From NCBI RefSeq assembly GCF_016597815.1, contig NZ_VCHA01000001.1:620001-684000 (forward strand): DNA of 64,000 nucleotides. Direction: 5' to 3'. Under the pieces are notes generated by a model. The model was not told the origin of the DNA. It saw only the letters and a list, made by a program, of their open reading frames with translations, and ran no database searches. Source of the DNA: Marinobacter sp. DY40_1A1 (lineage in GTDB: Bacteria; Pseudomonadota; Gammaproteobacteria; Pseudomonadales; Oleiphilaceae). The position numbers were made by a program, and so were the translations under genes. Below are positions 17,287 through 25,995 of the stretch, in pieces (the first letter of the stretch is position 1; each line of letters begins with the position of its first letter).

Positions 17287-19467
17287 ATGGACAGAGCTTT
17301 AGTCCTCAGTAACGTCAAATCCCTGACGCAGGGCAACCTAGGCGTACCCATTATGTTGATGGGCTTGCTGGGCATGATGATATTGCCTGTGCCGGCTTTT
17401 TTGCTGGACGTTTTCTTCACGTTCAACATTACGCTTTCCATTGTCATTCTGCTGGTGTGCGTATACGCGCTTCGGCCCATGGAATTTGCGTCCTTCCCAA
17501 CGGTACTGCTGGTTGCAACGCTTTTGCGCCTGGCGCTGAACGTTGCGTCTACCCGAATTGTTTTGCTGGAAGGGCATGAAGGCGGCGATGCCGCAGGTAA
17601 GGTTATTGAATCCTTCGGGGCGGTTCTGATCGGTGGCAACTACGCGGTTGGACTCGTGGTGTTCGCCATTCTGATGATCATCAACTTCCTGGTGGTAACC
17701 AAGGGTGCCGGCCGGGTGTCGGAGGTGAGCGCACGCTTCACTCTGGATGCCATGCCTGGCAAGCAGATGGCCATTGATGCCGACCTGAACGCAGGCCTGG
17801 TTAACCAGGATGAAGCAAAACACCGTCGCGAAGAGATTGCCCAGGAGGCGGATTTCTACGGCTCCATGGACGGTGCCTCCAAGTTTGTTAAAGGTGATGC
17901 AGTTGCTGGTCTGCTGATTCTGGCCATCAACATAGTTGGCGGTGTTGCGATTGGCATGATCCAGCACGGCCTCGATTTCGGGCTTGCCATGGAGCGCTAT
18001 GCACTGCTCACCATTGGTGATGGCCTGGTTGCCCAGATTCCCTCACTGCTCCTCTCTACTTCCGCAGCCATCATGGTTACCCGCGTTACCTCCAGCCAGG
18101 ATATGGGCGGGCAGATTCTTCAGCAGATGTTCAGTGCGCCAAAAGCCTTGGCGATTGCTGCCGGCATTCTGATACTGCTTGGTTTGATTCCTGGCATGCC
18201 CCACGTTGCCTTCCTGGGGCTTGGAGGGCTTGCAGCGGGAAGCGCTTGGTATATCTGGAAAAAAGATCGCCAGACAGTGGAAGAAGGAGGCATGTTCCCC
18301 AGCCGCGGAGGCGCGGGTGTTGTGTCAGGCTCTGGTGGGCGAGACTTGCCGCTGGCTGGTGATGCGGGTGGTGATCCGGTGCGTCAGCTACCTGCTCCGG
18401 GCGAAACCCGTGAGTTGGGTTGGGATGACGTAGCCACGGTAGATATTGTCGGGCTGGAAGTGGGCTACCGGCTAATCCCACTGGTTGATAGAACCCAGGG
18501 CGGTCAGTTGCTCAGCCGTATAAAAGGCGTGCGTAAAAAGTTGTCCCAGGACTTGGGATTCCTGATGCCCTCCGTGCATATTCGCGACAACCTGGATCTC
18601 ATGCCGAACGTGTACCGCATCACGTTGATGGGGGTGACCATCGCGGAGGCGGAAATTCACCCTGACCGCGAACTGGCAATTGATCCGGGGCAGGTGTTCG
18701 GAAAAATCGAAGGTATAGAAGGCAAGGATCCTGCCTTTGGTCTGGATGCGAGCTGGATTGAGCCTGAGAAGAAAGACCAGGCGCAGACGCTAGGCTATAC
18801 CGTGGTGGATGCCAGTACAGTTGTTGCAACCCATTTGAACCAGGTTCTGCAAAAGCATGCGCACGAACTGTTGGGGCACGAAGAGGTGCAGAAGTGGCTG
18901 GATCAGCTGGAGAAGGCTTCACCCAAGCTGGCAGAGGAGTTGGTGCCCACCACTGTGTCTATCAGCCTTCTGCTGAAAGTGCTGCAGAACCTGCTCAAAG
19001 AAGAAGTCCCCATCCGGGATATGCGCTCCATTGCCGAATCCATGGTGAACGTGCATCCGAAGAGCCAGGACCCCAAGTTGCTGACCACGGTAGCGCGTCA
19101 GTCTCTGCGCAGGATGATTATCCAGAGTATCTGCGGTAACGATTCAGAAATACCGGTTATTACCCTGGATCCCGATTTGGAACAGTTGTTGCTTAAGTCT
19201 GTTCAGCAGAGTCAACAATCTGGCGGACTGGAAGATATAGGCATGGTTCTGGAGCCGAATATGGTGGAGAAGCTGCAGCGCTCATTGCAAGACAGCGTGC
19301 AGCGTCAGGAAATGCTGGGTAAGCCGGCCATCCTGCTGGTATCCGGGCCCTTGCGGCCGGTGCTCGCCAAGTTTGCCAGTTACGGTGTGGAGCGGCTGCA
19401 TGTGCTCTCCTACCAGGAAATACCCGATAACAAACAGATTACGATCGTGGCGTCCGTGGGCCAATAA
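17287..19467 (+). CDS. flhA: Flagellar export-gate protein FlhA
   Basis: FlhA is the major export-gate subunit; its nonameric cytoplasmic ring receives substrates and chaperones. The 726 aa protein has about eight membrane helices in the first 330 residues. The conserved cytoplasmic loop VTKGAGRVSEVSARFTLDAMPGKQMAIDADLN is the FHIPEP signature. The large C-terminal domain begins near residue 370. It is slightly longer than enteric FlhA because of a Gly/Pro-rich linker at about 335-375 (SRGGAGVVSGSGGRDLPLAG). A GGAG Shine-Dalgarno lies 10-13 bases before ATG 17287. Confidence 0.97.
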   Translation: MDRALVLSNVKSLTQGNLGVPIMLMGLLGMMILPVPAFLLDVFFTFNITLSIVILLVCVYALRPMEFASFPTVLLVATLLRLALNVASTRIVLLEGHEGGDAAGKVIESFGAVLIGGNYAVGLVVFAILMIINFLVVTKGAGRVSEVSARFTLDAMPGKQMAIDADLNAGLVNQDEAKHRREEIAQEADFYGSMDGASKFVKGDAVAGLLILAINIVGGVAIGMIQHGLDFGLAMERYALLTIGDGLVAQIPSLLLSTSAAIMVTRVTSSQDMGGQILQQMFSAPKALAIAAGILILLGLIPGMPHVAFLGLGGLAAGSAWYIWKKDRQTVEEGGMFPSRGGAGVVSGSGGRDLPLAGDAGGDPVRQLPAPGETRELGWDDVATVDIVGLEVGYRLIPLVDRTQGGQLLSRIKGVRKKLSQDLGFLMPSVHIRDNLDLMPNVYRITLMGVTIAEAEIHPDRELAIDPGQVFGKIEGIEGKDPAFGLDASWIEPEKKDQAQTLGYTVVDASTVVATHLNQVLQKHAHELLGHEEVQKWLDQLEKASPKLAEELVPTTVSISLLLKVLQNLLKEEVPIRDMRSIAESMVNVHPKSQDPKLLTTVARQSLRRMIIQSICGNDSEIPVITLDPDLEQLLLKSVQQSQQSGGLEDIGMVLEPNMVEKLQRSLQDSVQRQEMLGKPAILLVSGPLRPVLAKFASYGVERLHVLSYQEIPDNKQITIVASVGQ

Positions 19468-19527
19468 GCTGGCGGATGAAAGCACGGGTAACGCAGATAA
19501 CGCGTGGCCGTTGGAGGATGCAATATC

Positions 19528-20844
19528 ATGAAAGTTAAACGTTTTTTTGCCAAAAGCATGGCTGAAGCTCTGAAGCAGGTCAGTGAGCAGATGGGGCCAG
19601 ATGCTGTCATCCTTTCCAATCGCCGTGTAGACGGCGGCATCGAGATCGTAACCGCGTTGGACTACGACGAAAATATGGCGCGCCAGAGCTTGGGCGCAGA
19701 GGCCAGTGAGGCCACTAACGGAGCCCGCCTTGCAGAGATGCAGGCAGAGCGTCATCGTCGGCTGGAGGATGAGCTGAGTCGCTCTCGCTCCCGTATTCGC
19801 GACGTGCGTGAAAGCCGAGCTGCAAGGGGGCAGGGTTACGCTGATGCATCCTTTGCAGAGTTGCACAGGGCCGCGAGTGAAGATTTTGCAGAGCCAGTCT
19901 CTCAAAGCGCTGGTAACGAAAATTATTCTGATGAGCTCGCCCGCATGCGTGCAGAAATAAACTCCTTGCGGGATCTGATGAGTGGCCAGCGTGGTGAGCC
20001 GGAGAAGCCCGGCATCAACGCGGTCCAGCAGCGTCTTGCAGAGCGGCTCCAGGAATTTGGTCTTGGTAATGATCTGGCGAGCTCGCTCTCCCGCCGCCAT
20101 AAAGGTGGCAAGCTGGAAGATGGTTGGAAACAGTCCCTGAAAATGCTTGTTGCGGGCGTGCGTACTCCCAATCAGGAGTGGCTTGATGAAGGTGGTGTAT
20201 ATGCACTGGTTGGCCCTACAGGTTCGGGCAAGACTACCACCATCGGCAAACTGGCAGCGCGTTATGTGTTGAAACACGGCGCCGATTCTATTGCACTGGT
20301 TACGACAGACCGGTACCGGGTTGCGGCCCATGAACAGCTTTTCGTGTTTGGTCGTATACTGAATGTGCCGGTGCGCGTGGTGGATGAAAGCAACACCCTT
20401 GATGATATTCTTGATGAGCTCTCAGACCGGCACCTGGTGCTGATCGATACGGCTGGGCTAACCAGTACAGACAGAGGCTATCAGGAACAATTGGCAGAAT
20501 TGGCCCGTAGCCATCACAGCATCCGGACGCACCTGGTTGTTTCGGCAACCAGCCAGCCGCGTATTATGAAATCCGTCTGGCATTGCTATAAGATGGCAGG
20601 TCTTACAGGCTGCGTGATGACGAAGATTGACGAAGCCCTGACTCTGGGCGAATCTTTGGGCTTTGTGATGGAAACCGGGCTGCCGGTTGCCTACTACACT
20701 GATGGGCAAAAGATCCCGGGGGATCTGCATCATGCTGAAGCCGTTCCGCTCGTACGCTTGGGAGTCGAGCGTCTGAAAATGCTTCAGCAACAGGCGGCGG
20801 CAGAGAAAATGCCTGATACAGAGCGCCCGCGGGAAATCGCATGA
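19528..20844 (+). CDS. flhF: Polar flagellar GTPase FlhF
   Basis: FlhF is an SRP-type GTPase that marks the cell pole for flagellum assembly. The chosen start, MKVKRFFAKSMAEALKQV at 19528, is preceded by GGAGG. It gives 438 aa. The basic/acidic B linker spans about 60-150. The NG GTPase domain has GPTGSGKT at 229-236, TTDRYRVAAHEQL and LIDTAGLT. It is followed by fleN, its antagonist in polar number control, as in Pseudomonas and Vibrio. Confidence 0.95.
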   Translation: MKVKRFFAKSMAEALKQVSEQMGPDAVILSNRRVDGGIEIVTALDYDENMARQSLGAEASEATNGARLAEMQAERHRRLEDELSRSRSRIRDVRESRAARGQGYADASFAELHRAASEDFAEPVSQSAGNENYSDELARMRAEINSLRDLMSGQRGEPEKPGINAVQQRLAERLQEFGLGNDLASSLSRRHKGGKLEDGWKQSLKMLVAGVRTPNQEWLDEGGVYALVGPTGSGKTTTIGKLAARYVLKHGADSIALVTTDRYRVAAHEQLFVFGRILNVPVRVVDESNTLDDILDELSDRHLVLIDTAGLTSTDRGYQEQLAELARSHHSIRTHLVVSATSQPRIMKSVWHCYKMAGLTGCVMTKIDEALTLGESLGFVMETGLPVAYYTDGQKIPGDLHHAEAVPLVRLGVERLKMLQQQAAAEKMPDTERPREIA

Positions 20845-20864
20845 GGCTGTGAAAATCTGAGTTG

Positions 20865-20891
20865 TATCCGGTTATGAACCATATCCGGTTA
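20865..20891 (+). repeat. Ten-base direct repeat between flhF and fleN
   Basis: TATCCGGTTA occurs at 20865-20874 and again at 20882-20891, spaced 17 bases start to start. Both copies lie within the 72-base gap before fleN. A spacing near one and a half helical turns is compatible with a protein site, but no known flagellar regulator box is recognised. It may be chance or a small duplication. Confidence 0.35.
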
Positions 20892-20916
20892 ATCCTGGCG
20901 AGAGATTATAAACAGT

Positions 20917-21729
20917 ATGAGCAAAGCACATCCGGTACAGGTGATCGCGGTTTCCGGCGGCAAGGGCGGGGTCGGCAAGAGTAACATTTCAGTTAATCTT
21001 GGCATCGCTCTGGCGCAAAAAGGCAGGCGCGTTGTGCTGCTTGATGCCGATCTTGGCCTGGGGAATCTTGATGTGCTGCTCGGGGTAACCGCCAATCGTA
21101 CCTTGCAGGACGTGTTGGCAGGAGAGTGTGACCTCAGAGACGTTCTGGTAAATGGTCCGGGCGGGATTAAAATCGTTCCGGCATCTTCCGGAACCCAGCG
21201 CATGACCCAGCTCAGCCCCATGGAGCATGCTGGCCTGATTAACGCATTCAGCGAGTTGGGCGATCAAATTGATGTGCTGATTATCGATACGGCGGCCGGT
21301 ATTTCCGAGTCTGTTGTGAGCTTTTTGCGGGCCTCGCAAGAACTGTTGCTGGTGGTGTGCGATGAGCCCACATCCATCACAGATGCTTACGCTCTGATTA
21401 AACTGATGAACCGTGATTACGGTACCAACCGCTTCCGCATTCTCGCCAATCAGGTGAGCAGTGAGCAGGAAGGCCGCCATTTGTTTGAAAAAATAACCCG
21501 GGTAACCGAACGATTTCTCGATGTGGCACTACAATATGTGGGTATGGTGCCTTACGACGAAGCTGTGAAGAAAGCGGTTCAGCGCCAGAAAGCAGTGCTG
21601 GATGCATACCCCCGAGCCAAAGCGTCGCTTGCGATCAAGGCACTGGCTGACAAGGTAGAAAGCTGGCCACTGCCTTCATCACCCCGCGGACACCTGGAAT
21701 TTTTTGTGGAGCGGCTCGTCGAAGTCTGA
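20917..21729 (+). CDS. fleN: Flagellar number regulator FleN (FlhG, MinD-like ATPase)
   Basis: FleN restrains FleQ and FlhF so that only one polar flagellum forms. The 270 aa protein has the deviant Walker A GGKGGVGKS at residues 14-22, the ParA/MinD motif LLDADLGLGNLDVLLG, and switch II IIDTAAGIS. A C-terminal hydrophobic/charged tail (GHLEFFVERLVEV) could be the membrane-targeting helix. It lies between flhF and fliA, the usual position. Confidence 0.95.
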   Translation: MSKAHPVQVIAVSGGKGGVGKSNISVNLGIALAQKGRRVVLLDADLGLGNLDVLLGVTANRTLQDVLAGECDLRDVLVNGPGGIKIVPASSGTQRMTQLSPMEHAGLINAFSELGDQIDVLIIDTAAGISESVVSFLRASQELLLVVCDEPTSITDAYALIKLMNRDYGTNRFRILANQVSSEQEGRHLFEKITRVTERFLDVALQYVGMVPYDEAVKKAVQRQKAVLDAYPRAKASLAIKALADKVESWPLPSSPRGHLEFFVERLVEV

Positions 21730-21760
21730 AACGGATCCCGTAAAAAATAAAACCGGATGC

Positions 21761-22504
21761 ATGACATTGGCGAAAAACCTGGGAATTTATCATCAGGCTG
21801 GTGTGAAAAGTCCCTCGGACCTCATAGAGACTCACGCCCCCCTGGTAAAGAAAATCGCACTTCATCTTTTAGCGCGGCTACCGGCCTCGGTGCAGCTCGA
21901 CGACCTGATGCAGGCGGGTATGATCGGGTTGCTGGAGGCCGCCCAGCGCTATAGTTCAACCAAGGGCGCAACCTTTGAAACCTATGCCGGAATTCGCATC
22001 CGAGGGTCTATGGTGGATGAAATCCGCAAAGGCGACTGGGTGCCGCGCTCTGTTCACCGAAACGCTCGTCGGGTTGCCCGTGCAATCAAGGAAGTAGAAG
22101 ACCGGGAGGGCCGTGAAGCCCAGGACTTTGAAGTGGCGGAAGAGCTCGATATGTCTCTTTCCGAATATCATGCCACTCTGGCCGATGCTAACAGCGGACG
22201 GCTTTTTAGTCTTGATGAGCTCAATGAATCCGGTGAGCTGCCGATAGAAGAAACAGAGGCCCGGGATAATCCGCTGGATGATCTCACATCTGATTCTTTC
22301 CGCAGCAGCCTTGCGGCGGAGATTGAGCTGCTTCCGGAGCGGGAAAAGCTAGTACTGAGCCTGTATTACACGGAGGAACTGAACCTCAAAGAGATTGGCG
22401 CTGTTTTGGGTGTAAGCGAAAGCAGGGTCAGTCAGATTCACAGTCAGGCCGCGTTGAGATTGCGTGGAAGACTTTCCGAGTGGCGCCTTGAGGAACACAG
22501 CTAG
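21761..22504 (+). CDS. fliA: RNA polymerase sigma-28 factor FliA
   Basis: FliA directs late flagellar and chemotaxis transcription. The start at 21761 (MTLAKNLGIYHQAG) gives 247 aa, the usual length. Region 2 is clear (LMQAGMIGLLEAAQRY, ATFETYAGIRIRGSMVDEIRKGDWVPRSV). Region 4 has the helix-turn-helix LNLKEIGAVLGVSESRVSQIHSQAALRLR. Its target consensus is found upstream of parC in this window at 28772. It is the last gene of the flhA-flhF-fleN-fliA run. Confidence 0.97.
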   Translation: MTLAKNLGIYHQAGVKSPSDLIETHAPLVKKIALHLLARLPASVQLDDLMQAGMIGLLEAAQRYSSTKGATFETYAGIRIRGSMVDEIRKGDWVPRSVHRNARRVARAIKEVEDREGREAQDFEVAEELDMSLSEYHATLADANSGRLFSLDELNESGELPIEETEARDNPLDDLTSDSFRSSLAAEIELLPEREKLVLSLYYTEELNLKEIGAVLGVSESRVSQIHSQAALRLRGRLSEWRLEEHS

Positions 22505-22558
22505 GCGTGGCTTGAGACTTCAGGGTTCTGATGAAGTGTAGTATTTGGTAACCGATGC

Positions 22559-22586
22559 TTTACAAGCGCGATAAAGATCAGACAAT
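22559..22586 (+). promoter_or_regulatory. Possible promoter for the cheYZAB genes
   Basis: TTTACA (22559-22564; 5/6 to the -35 consensus) and GACAAT (22581-22586; 4/6 to the -10) are separated by 16 bases. They sit in the 162-base gap between fliA and cheY. No convincing sigma-28 or sigma-54 site was found in this gap. The call is weak. Confidence 0.3.
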
Positions 22587-22666
22587 ACATGGTTAAATCA
22601 GCGGCCTGCTACACTTTAAGCGCAAAGGTCAAAACGAATTCCGGGTCTTAATAACTGGAGGTCCCT

Positions 22667-23050
22667 TTGGACAAAAATATGAAAATTCTCATTGTGGATG
22701 ATTTCTCCACAATGCGACGGATCATCAAAAACCTGCTCCGTGATCTTGGCTTCACCAACACCGATGAAGCGGACGACGGAAATACAGCTTTGCCTATGTT
22801 GAAAAGCGGTAAGTACGACTTCCTTGTGACAGATTGGAACATGCCGGGAATGTCTGGCTTTGATCTGTTGAAGGCAGTGCGGGCAGATGAAAACCTGAAA
22901 ACCCTTCCTGTTTTGATGGTTACCGCCGAAGCCAAGCGCGACCAGATTGTTGCAGCGGCTCAGGCTGGCGTGAATGGGTACGTAGTAAAACCGTTCACTG
23001 CTGCCGTTCTAAAAGAAAAAATCGAGAAGATTTTTGAACGAATTCAGTAA
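22667..23050 (+). CDS. cheY: Chemotaxis response regulator CheY (TTG start)
   Basis: CheY carries phosphate from CheA to FliM. The product is a single receiver domain of 127 aa with the acidic pair in [22 protein letters not shown], phospho-acceptor Asp in [13 protein letters not shown], the conserved Thr in MVTAEA and Lys in VVKPFTA. The start is probably TTG at 22667, because the Shine-Dalgarno GGAGG (22657-22661) is five bases before it. The first in-frame ATG at 22679 is 17 bases away. The result, [12 protein letters not shown], has a slightly longer N-terminus than an ATG start would give. Confidence 0.95.
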   Translation: MDKNMKILIVDDFSTMRRIIKNLLRDLGFTNTDEADDGNTALPMLKSGKYDFLVTDWNMPGMSGFDLLKAVRADENLKTLPVLMVTAEAKRDQIVAAAQAGVNGYVVKPFTAAVLKEKIEKIFERIQ

Positions 23051-23061
23051 CCGGAAATTGG

Positions 23062-23856
23062 ATGGGTCGTATGAGCGATAAAAAAAAGATCCATCGGGAT
23101 CTTGAGCCAGAAGTGACCGAAAAGCTCCGGCACCAGGCAGCAGAGCTCGCCCAAAGTGTGGAAGGCGGCGATTATGCCCGAGCGATGAACCTGATTAACG
23201 AGTTAAGCGAAGTCAGGGATCAGAGCCTTTATCGTGAAGTTGGCCGTTTGACACGAACGCTTCATGAGGCAATCCGCAACTTCCAGATTGATCCGCGCAG
23301 CCAGGAACAAAAAGAGGTGCTGTCTTTGATGACAGACGCATCCGACAGACTGGCGTACGTTGTTCAAATGACAGGTCAGGCTGCCAATCGCACTATGGAC
23401 CTGGTTGAAGAGAGCATGCCTCTCGCCCAGACACTCCGTGAAGAAGCCTCGTCATTGAGCGAAGAATGGCAGCGGTTGCGGCGCCGGGAAATGCAGCCGG
23501 CTGAGTTTCGTGAACTTTATGGCCGTATAGATACCTTTTTTCTTAGCGTTACCAATGATGCGGACACACTTTACAGCAGTCTTTCCGAAATTCTGCTGGC
23601 GCAGGATTTTCAGGATCTGACGGGCCAGGTAATACAGCGGGTGACGGCTTTGGTGAAGGAGGTTGAGGAACAGATGCTCAGCCTGGTGGTTATGGCGAGC
23701 CACGTTGATCAGCTTACCGGCACAGTACACCAGATTGAAAATCAGGAAGTCTCCGCCGAACAGGGCGTAGGGCCGCAAATGAAGGCTGAAGAACGCGAAG
23801 ATGTAGTCTCGGGACAAAATGACGTAGACGATCTGTTATCCAGTCTCGGTTTCTGA
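23062..23856 (+). CDS. cheZ: Protein phosphatase CheZ
   Basis: CheZ dephosphorylates CheY-P. The 264 aa protein is a long helical hairpin with the active-site motif AQDFQDLTGQVIQRV. D185 and Q189 correspond to the catalytic Asp and Gln of E. coli CheZ. The C-terminal DDLLSSLGF is the CheY-binding peptide. Two starts are possible: ATG 23062 and, three codons on, ATG 23071. It follows cheY by 11 bases. Confidence 0.95.
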   Translation: MGRMSDKKKIHRDLEPEVTEKLRHQAAELAQSVEGGDYARAMNLINELSEVRDQSLYREVGRLTRTLHEAIRNFQIDPRSQEQKEVLSLMTDASDRLAYVVQMTGQAANRTMDLVEESMPLAQTLREEASSLSEEWQRLRRREMQPAEFRELYGRIDTFFLSVTNDADTLYSSLSEILLAQDFQDLTGQVIQRVTALVKEVEEQMLSLVVMASHVDQLTGTVHQIENQEVSAEQGVGPQMKAEEREDVVSGQNDVDDLLSSLGF

Positions 23857-23873
23857 ACAGAAGAGGTTAGCCC

Positions 23874-25937
23874 ATGGCGTTTGATGCCGATGATGAGATC
23901 CTGCAAGACTTCCTGGTAGAGGCCGGGGAGATTCTTGAGAAGCTGTCGGAACAGCTTGTTGATCTTGAGCAACATCCAGACGACAGTGATCTGCTCAACG
24001 CCATATTTCGTGGATTCCATACCGTAAAGGGTGGTGCAGGCTTTTTGCAGCTTGACGCTTTGGTTAACTGCTGCCACTCCGCCGAGAACGTGTTCGATAT
24101 ACTGCGCAACCATAAACGCGCGGTGGATTCCGAGCTGATGGACGTTGTGCTGGAAGCTTTGGATCATGTGAATGCCATGTTCGAGCAAGTGCGTAACAGG
24201 GAAGAGCTGACGCCTGCGCCGGACGAACTGATTGCGGCACTGGATGCTCTTGCACTGCCCCAGGTTGCTGGCGAGCCGGTGAGCAACCAGTCTGTAGACG
24301 TTCCTGCTGCCCCTGAAAGCGATCAGGATGGTGGCGATATTACCGATGAAGAGTTTGAACAATTGCTGGATGCGTTGCATGGCGATGCTCCCGTAACTGG
24401 CGCCTCCGATAGCTCCGCACCCGACCAATCCCCAGCCAACAGCAGCGGCTCAGCTGATGAAATTACAGATGATGAGTTTGAAGCCCTGCTTGATGAGCTG
24501 CATGGCAAAGGCAAGTTTGCCGCGAAACCACCCGCAGATGATGCCCAGACGACAGGTGGTGCCGGCCCTGAAAAGGGCGGTGATGGTGAGCTGATCACTG
24601 ACGACGAATTTGAAAAACTGCTCGACGAGCTGCATGGCAAAGGTGGCAGCCCAACCACCGGTGGCTCCGGGCCAGCGCCAGCGAAGTCGCCGCAGCCGAA
24701 AGCCGAGCCTGCGAAAGTTGTGCCTGAAAAAGCGCCAGCCAGTAAACCGGCCTCTCCAAGAGAGCCGGCTCCAGTGGCAGAAACCACTGTGCGTGTCGAT
24801 ACCAAACGCCTCGATGACATCATGAACATGGTGGGCGAGTTGGTACTGGTGCGAAACCGGCTCCAGAGACTTGGCTCCGACAGTGAAGACGAGCACATGC
24901 ACAAGGCGGTATCAAGCCTTGATGTAGTGACCACAGATCTGCAGGCTGCAGTCATGCAAACTCGCATGCAGCCGATCAAGAAAGTATTCGGTCGCTTTCC
25001 GCGGGTTGTTCGCGATCTCGCCCGGGGCATGAAGAAAGAAGTGAATCTGGTGATGATTGGCGAAGACACCGATCTCGACAAAAACCTTGTTGAGGCCCTA
25101 TCGGATCCCCTTGTTCACCTGGTGCGAAATTCTGTTGACCACGGTATCGAAACGCCAGATGTGCGTGAAAAGGCTGGCAAGCCCCGGCAGGGCACCGTCA
25201 CCCTCTCTGCCGAGCAGGAAGGGGATCATATCCTCCTGTCTATCGATGATGATGGTGCAGGTATGGACCCGGAAGTGCTACGCCGCAAAGCCGTGGAGAA
25301 AGGGATTTACGATCAGGACGCTGCCGATCGCCTCACGGATACAGAGTGTTTCAACCTGATTTTTGCCGCCGGGTTTTCGACGAAAGAGCAGATTTCTGAT
25401 GTGTCCGGCCGCGGTGTGGGCATGGATGTGGTGAAAACCAAAATAAATCAGCTCAACGGTCAGCTCAGCATTGTTTCTGCCTTGGGCAAGGGTTCTCGCA
25501 TCATCATCAAGGTGCCCCTGACTTTGGCGATTATGCCCACCTTGATGATCAAGCTTGGTGATCAGTCTTTTGCTCTGCCGCTGGTGAATGTGGTGGAGAT
25601 ATTCCATTTGAATCTGACACGTACCAATGTAGTAGATGGCCGTGAGTGCATTGTTGTGCGGGACAAGGTGTTCCCGCTTTTCCATATAAAGCGCTGGCTG
25701 GTGAAAGGGTCTAATGCCGTAACAGGTCCCGAAAGTGGGCATGTTGTGATCGTTGCCATGGGCACCAGTAAGGTTGGGTTTGTTGTTGACCAGCTCGTCG
25801 GTCAGGAAGAGGTGGTTATCAAACCTCTCGGACGAGGATTGCAAGGCACACCGGGTATGGCAGGAGCAACAATTACCGGTGATGGCCGTATCGCACTGAT
25901 TATCGATGTTCCTAGCTTGCTGCAGCATTACAGCTGA
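23874..25937 (+). CDS. cheA: Chemotaxis histidine kinase CheA with a triplicated linker motif
   Basis: CheA is the array kinase that phosphorylates CheY and CheB. The 687 aa protein has an Hpt domain with phospho-His H49 (AIFRGFHTVKGG). A long linker spans about 125-305, then come the dimerisation region (about 305-365), the kinase (N box LVHLVRNSVDHGIE, G1 DDDGAGMD, G2 GRGVGMDVVK) and the C-terminal CheW-like P5 domain (about 555-687). No ordinary P2 domain is obvious. Instead the linker has three copies of the motif ITD(E/D)EFExLLDxLHG at residues 156-170, 197-211 and 241-255. In Vibrio the CheA linker holds the LID region bound by ParP and ParC; those genes lie downstream here. Confidence 0.95.
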   Translation: MAFDADDEILQDFLVEAGEILEKLSEQLVDLEQHPDDSDLLNAIFRGFHTVKGGAGFLQLDALVNCCHSAENVFDILRNHKRAVDSELMDVVLEALDHVNAMFEQVRNREELTPAPDELIAALDALALPQVAGEPVSNQSVDVPAAPESDQDGGDITDEEFEQLLDALHGDAPVTGASDSSAPDQSPANSSGSADEITDDEFEALLDELHGKGKFAAKPPADDAQTTGGAGPEKGGDGELITDDEFEKLLDELHGKGGSPTTGGSGPAPAKSPQPKAEPAKVVPEKAPASKPASPREPAPVAETTVRVDTKRLDDIMNMVGELVLVRNRLQRLGSDSEDEHMHKAVSSLDVVTTDLQAAVMQTRMQPIKKVFGRFPRVVRDLARGMKKEVNLVMIGEDTDLDKNLVEALSDPLVHLVRNSVDHGIETPDVREKAGKPRQGTVTLSAEQEGDHILLSIDDDGAGMDPEVLRRKAVEKGIYDQDAADRLTDTECFNLIFAAGFSTKEQISDVSGRGVGMDVVKTKINQLNGQLSIVSALGKGSRIIIKVPLTLAIMPTLMIKLGDQSFALPLVNVVEIFHLNLTRTNVVDGRECIVVRDKVFPLFHIKRWLVKGSNAVTGPESGHVVIVAMGTSKVGFVVDQLVGQEEVVIKPLGRGLQGTPGMAGATITGDGRIALIIDVPSLLQHYS
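24339..24638 (+). repeat. Three-copy acidic motif in the CheA linker
   Basis: Three in-frame copies of ITD(E/D)EFE-x-LLD-x-LHG occur at 24339-24383, 24462-24506 and 24594-24638. They are separated by low-complexity Ala/Gly/Pro/Ser spacers of about 26 and 29 residues. The last two copies share ITDDEFE and LLDELHGKG exactly. Each would form a short amphipathic acidic helix. Confidence 0.85.
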
Positions 25938-25995
25938 GGTTGTCACTGGCAGGCTCAAGGCTTTATGGAACAAAGCATTTTGGTAGGAGAAACGG

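Noticed and set aside
19282..20331. 349-codon open frame on the minus strand across the flhA end and flhF
   Set aside because: Rich in Cys/His/Gln with no family resemblance, no Shine-Dalgarno, and lies opposite two well-supported genes. It is a shadow of codon bias.
22571..22597. Sigma-28-like TAAAGATC-N11-GGTTAAAT before cheY
   Set aside because: The -35 half is fair but the -10 matches GCCGATAA at only three of eight positions.
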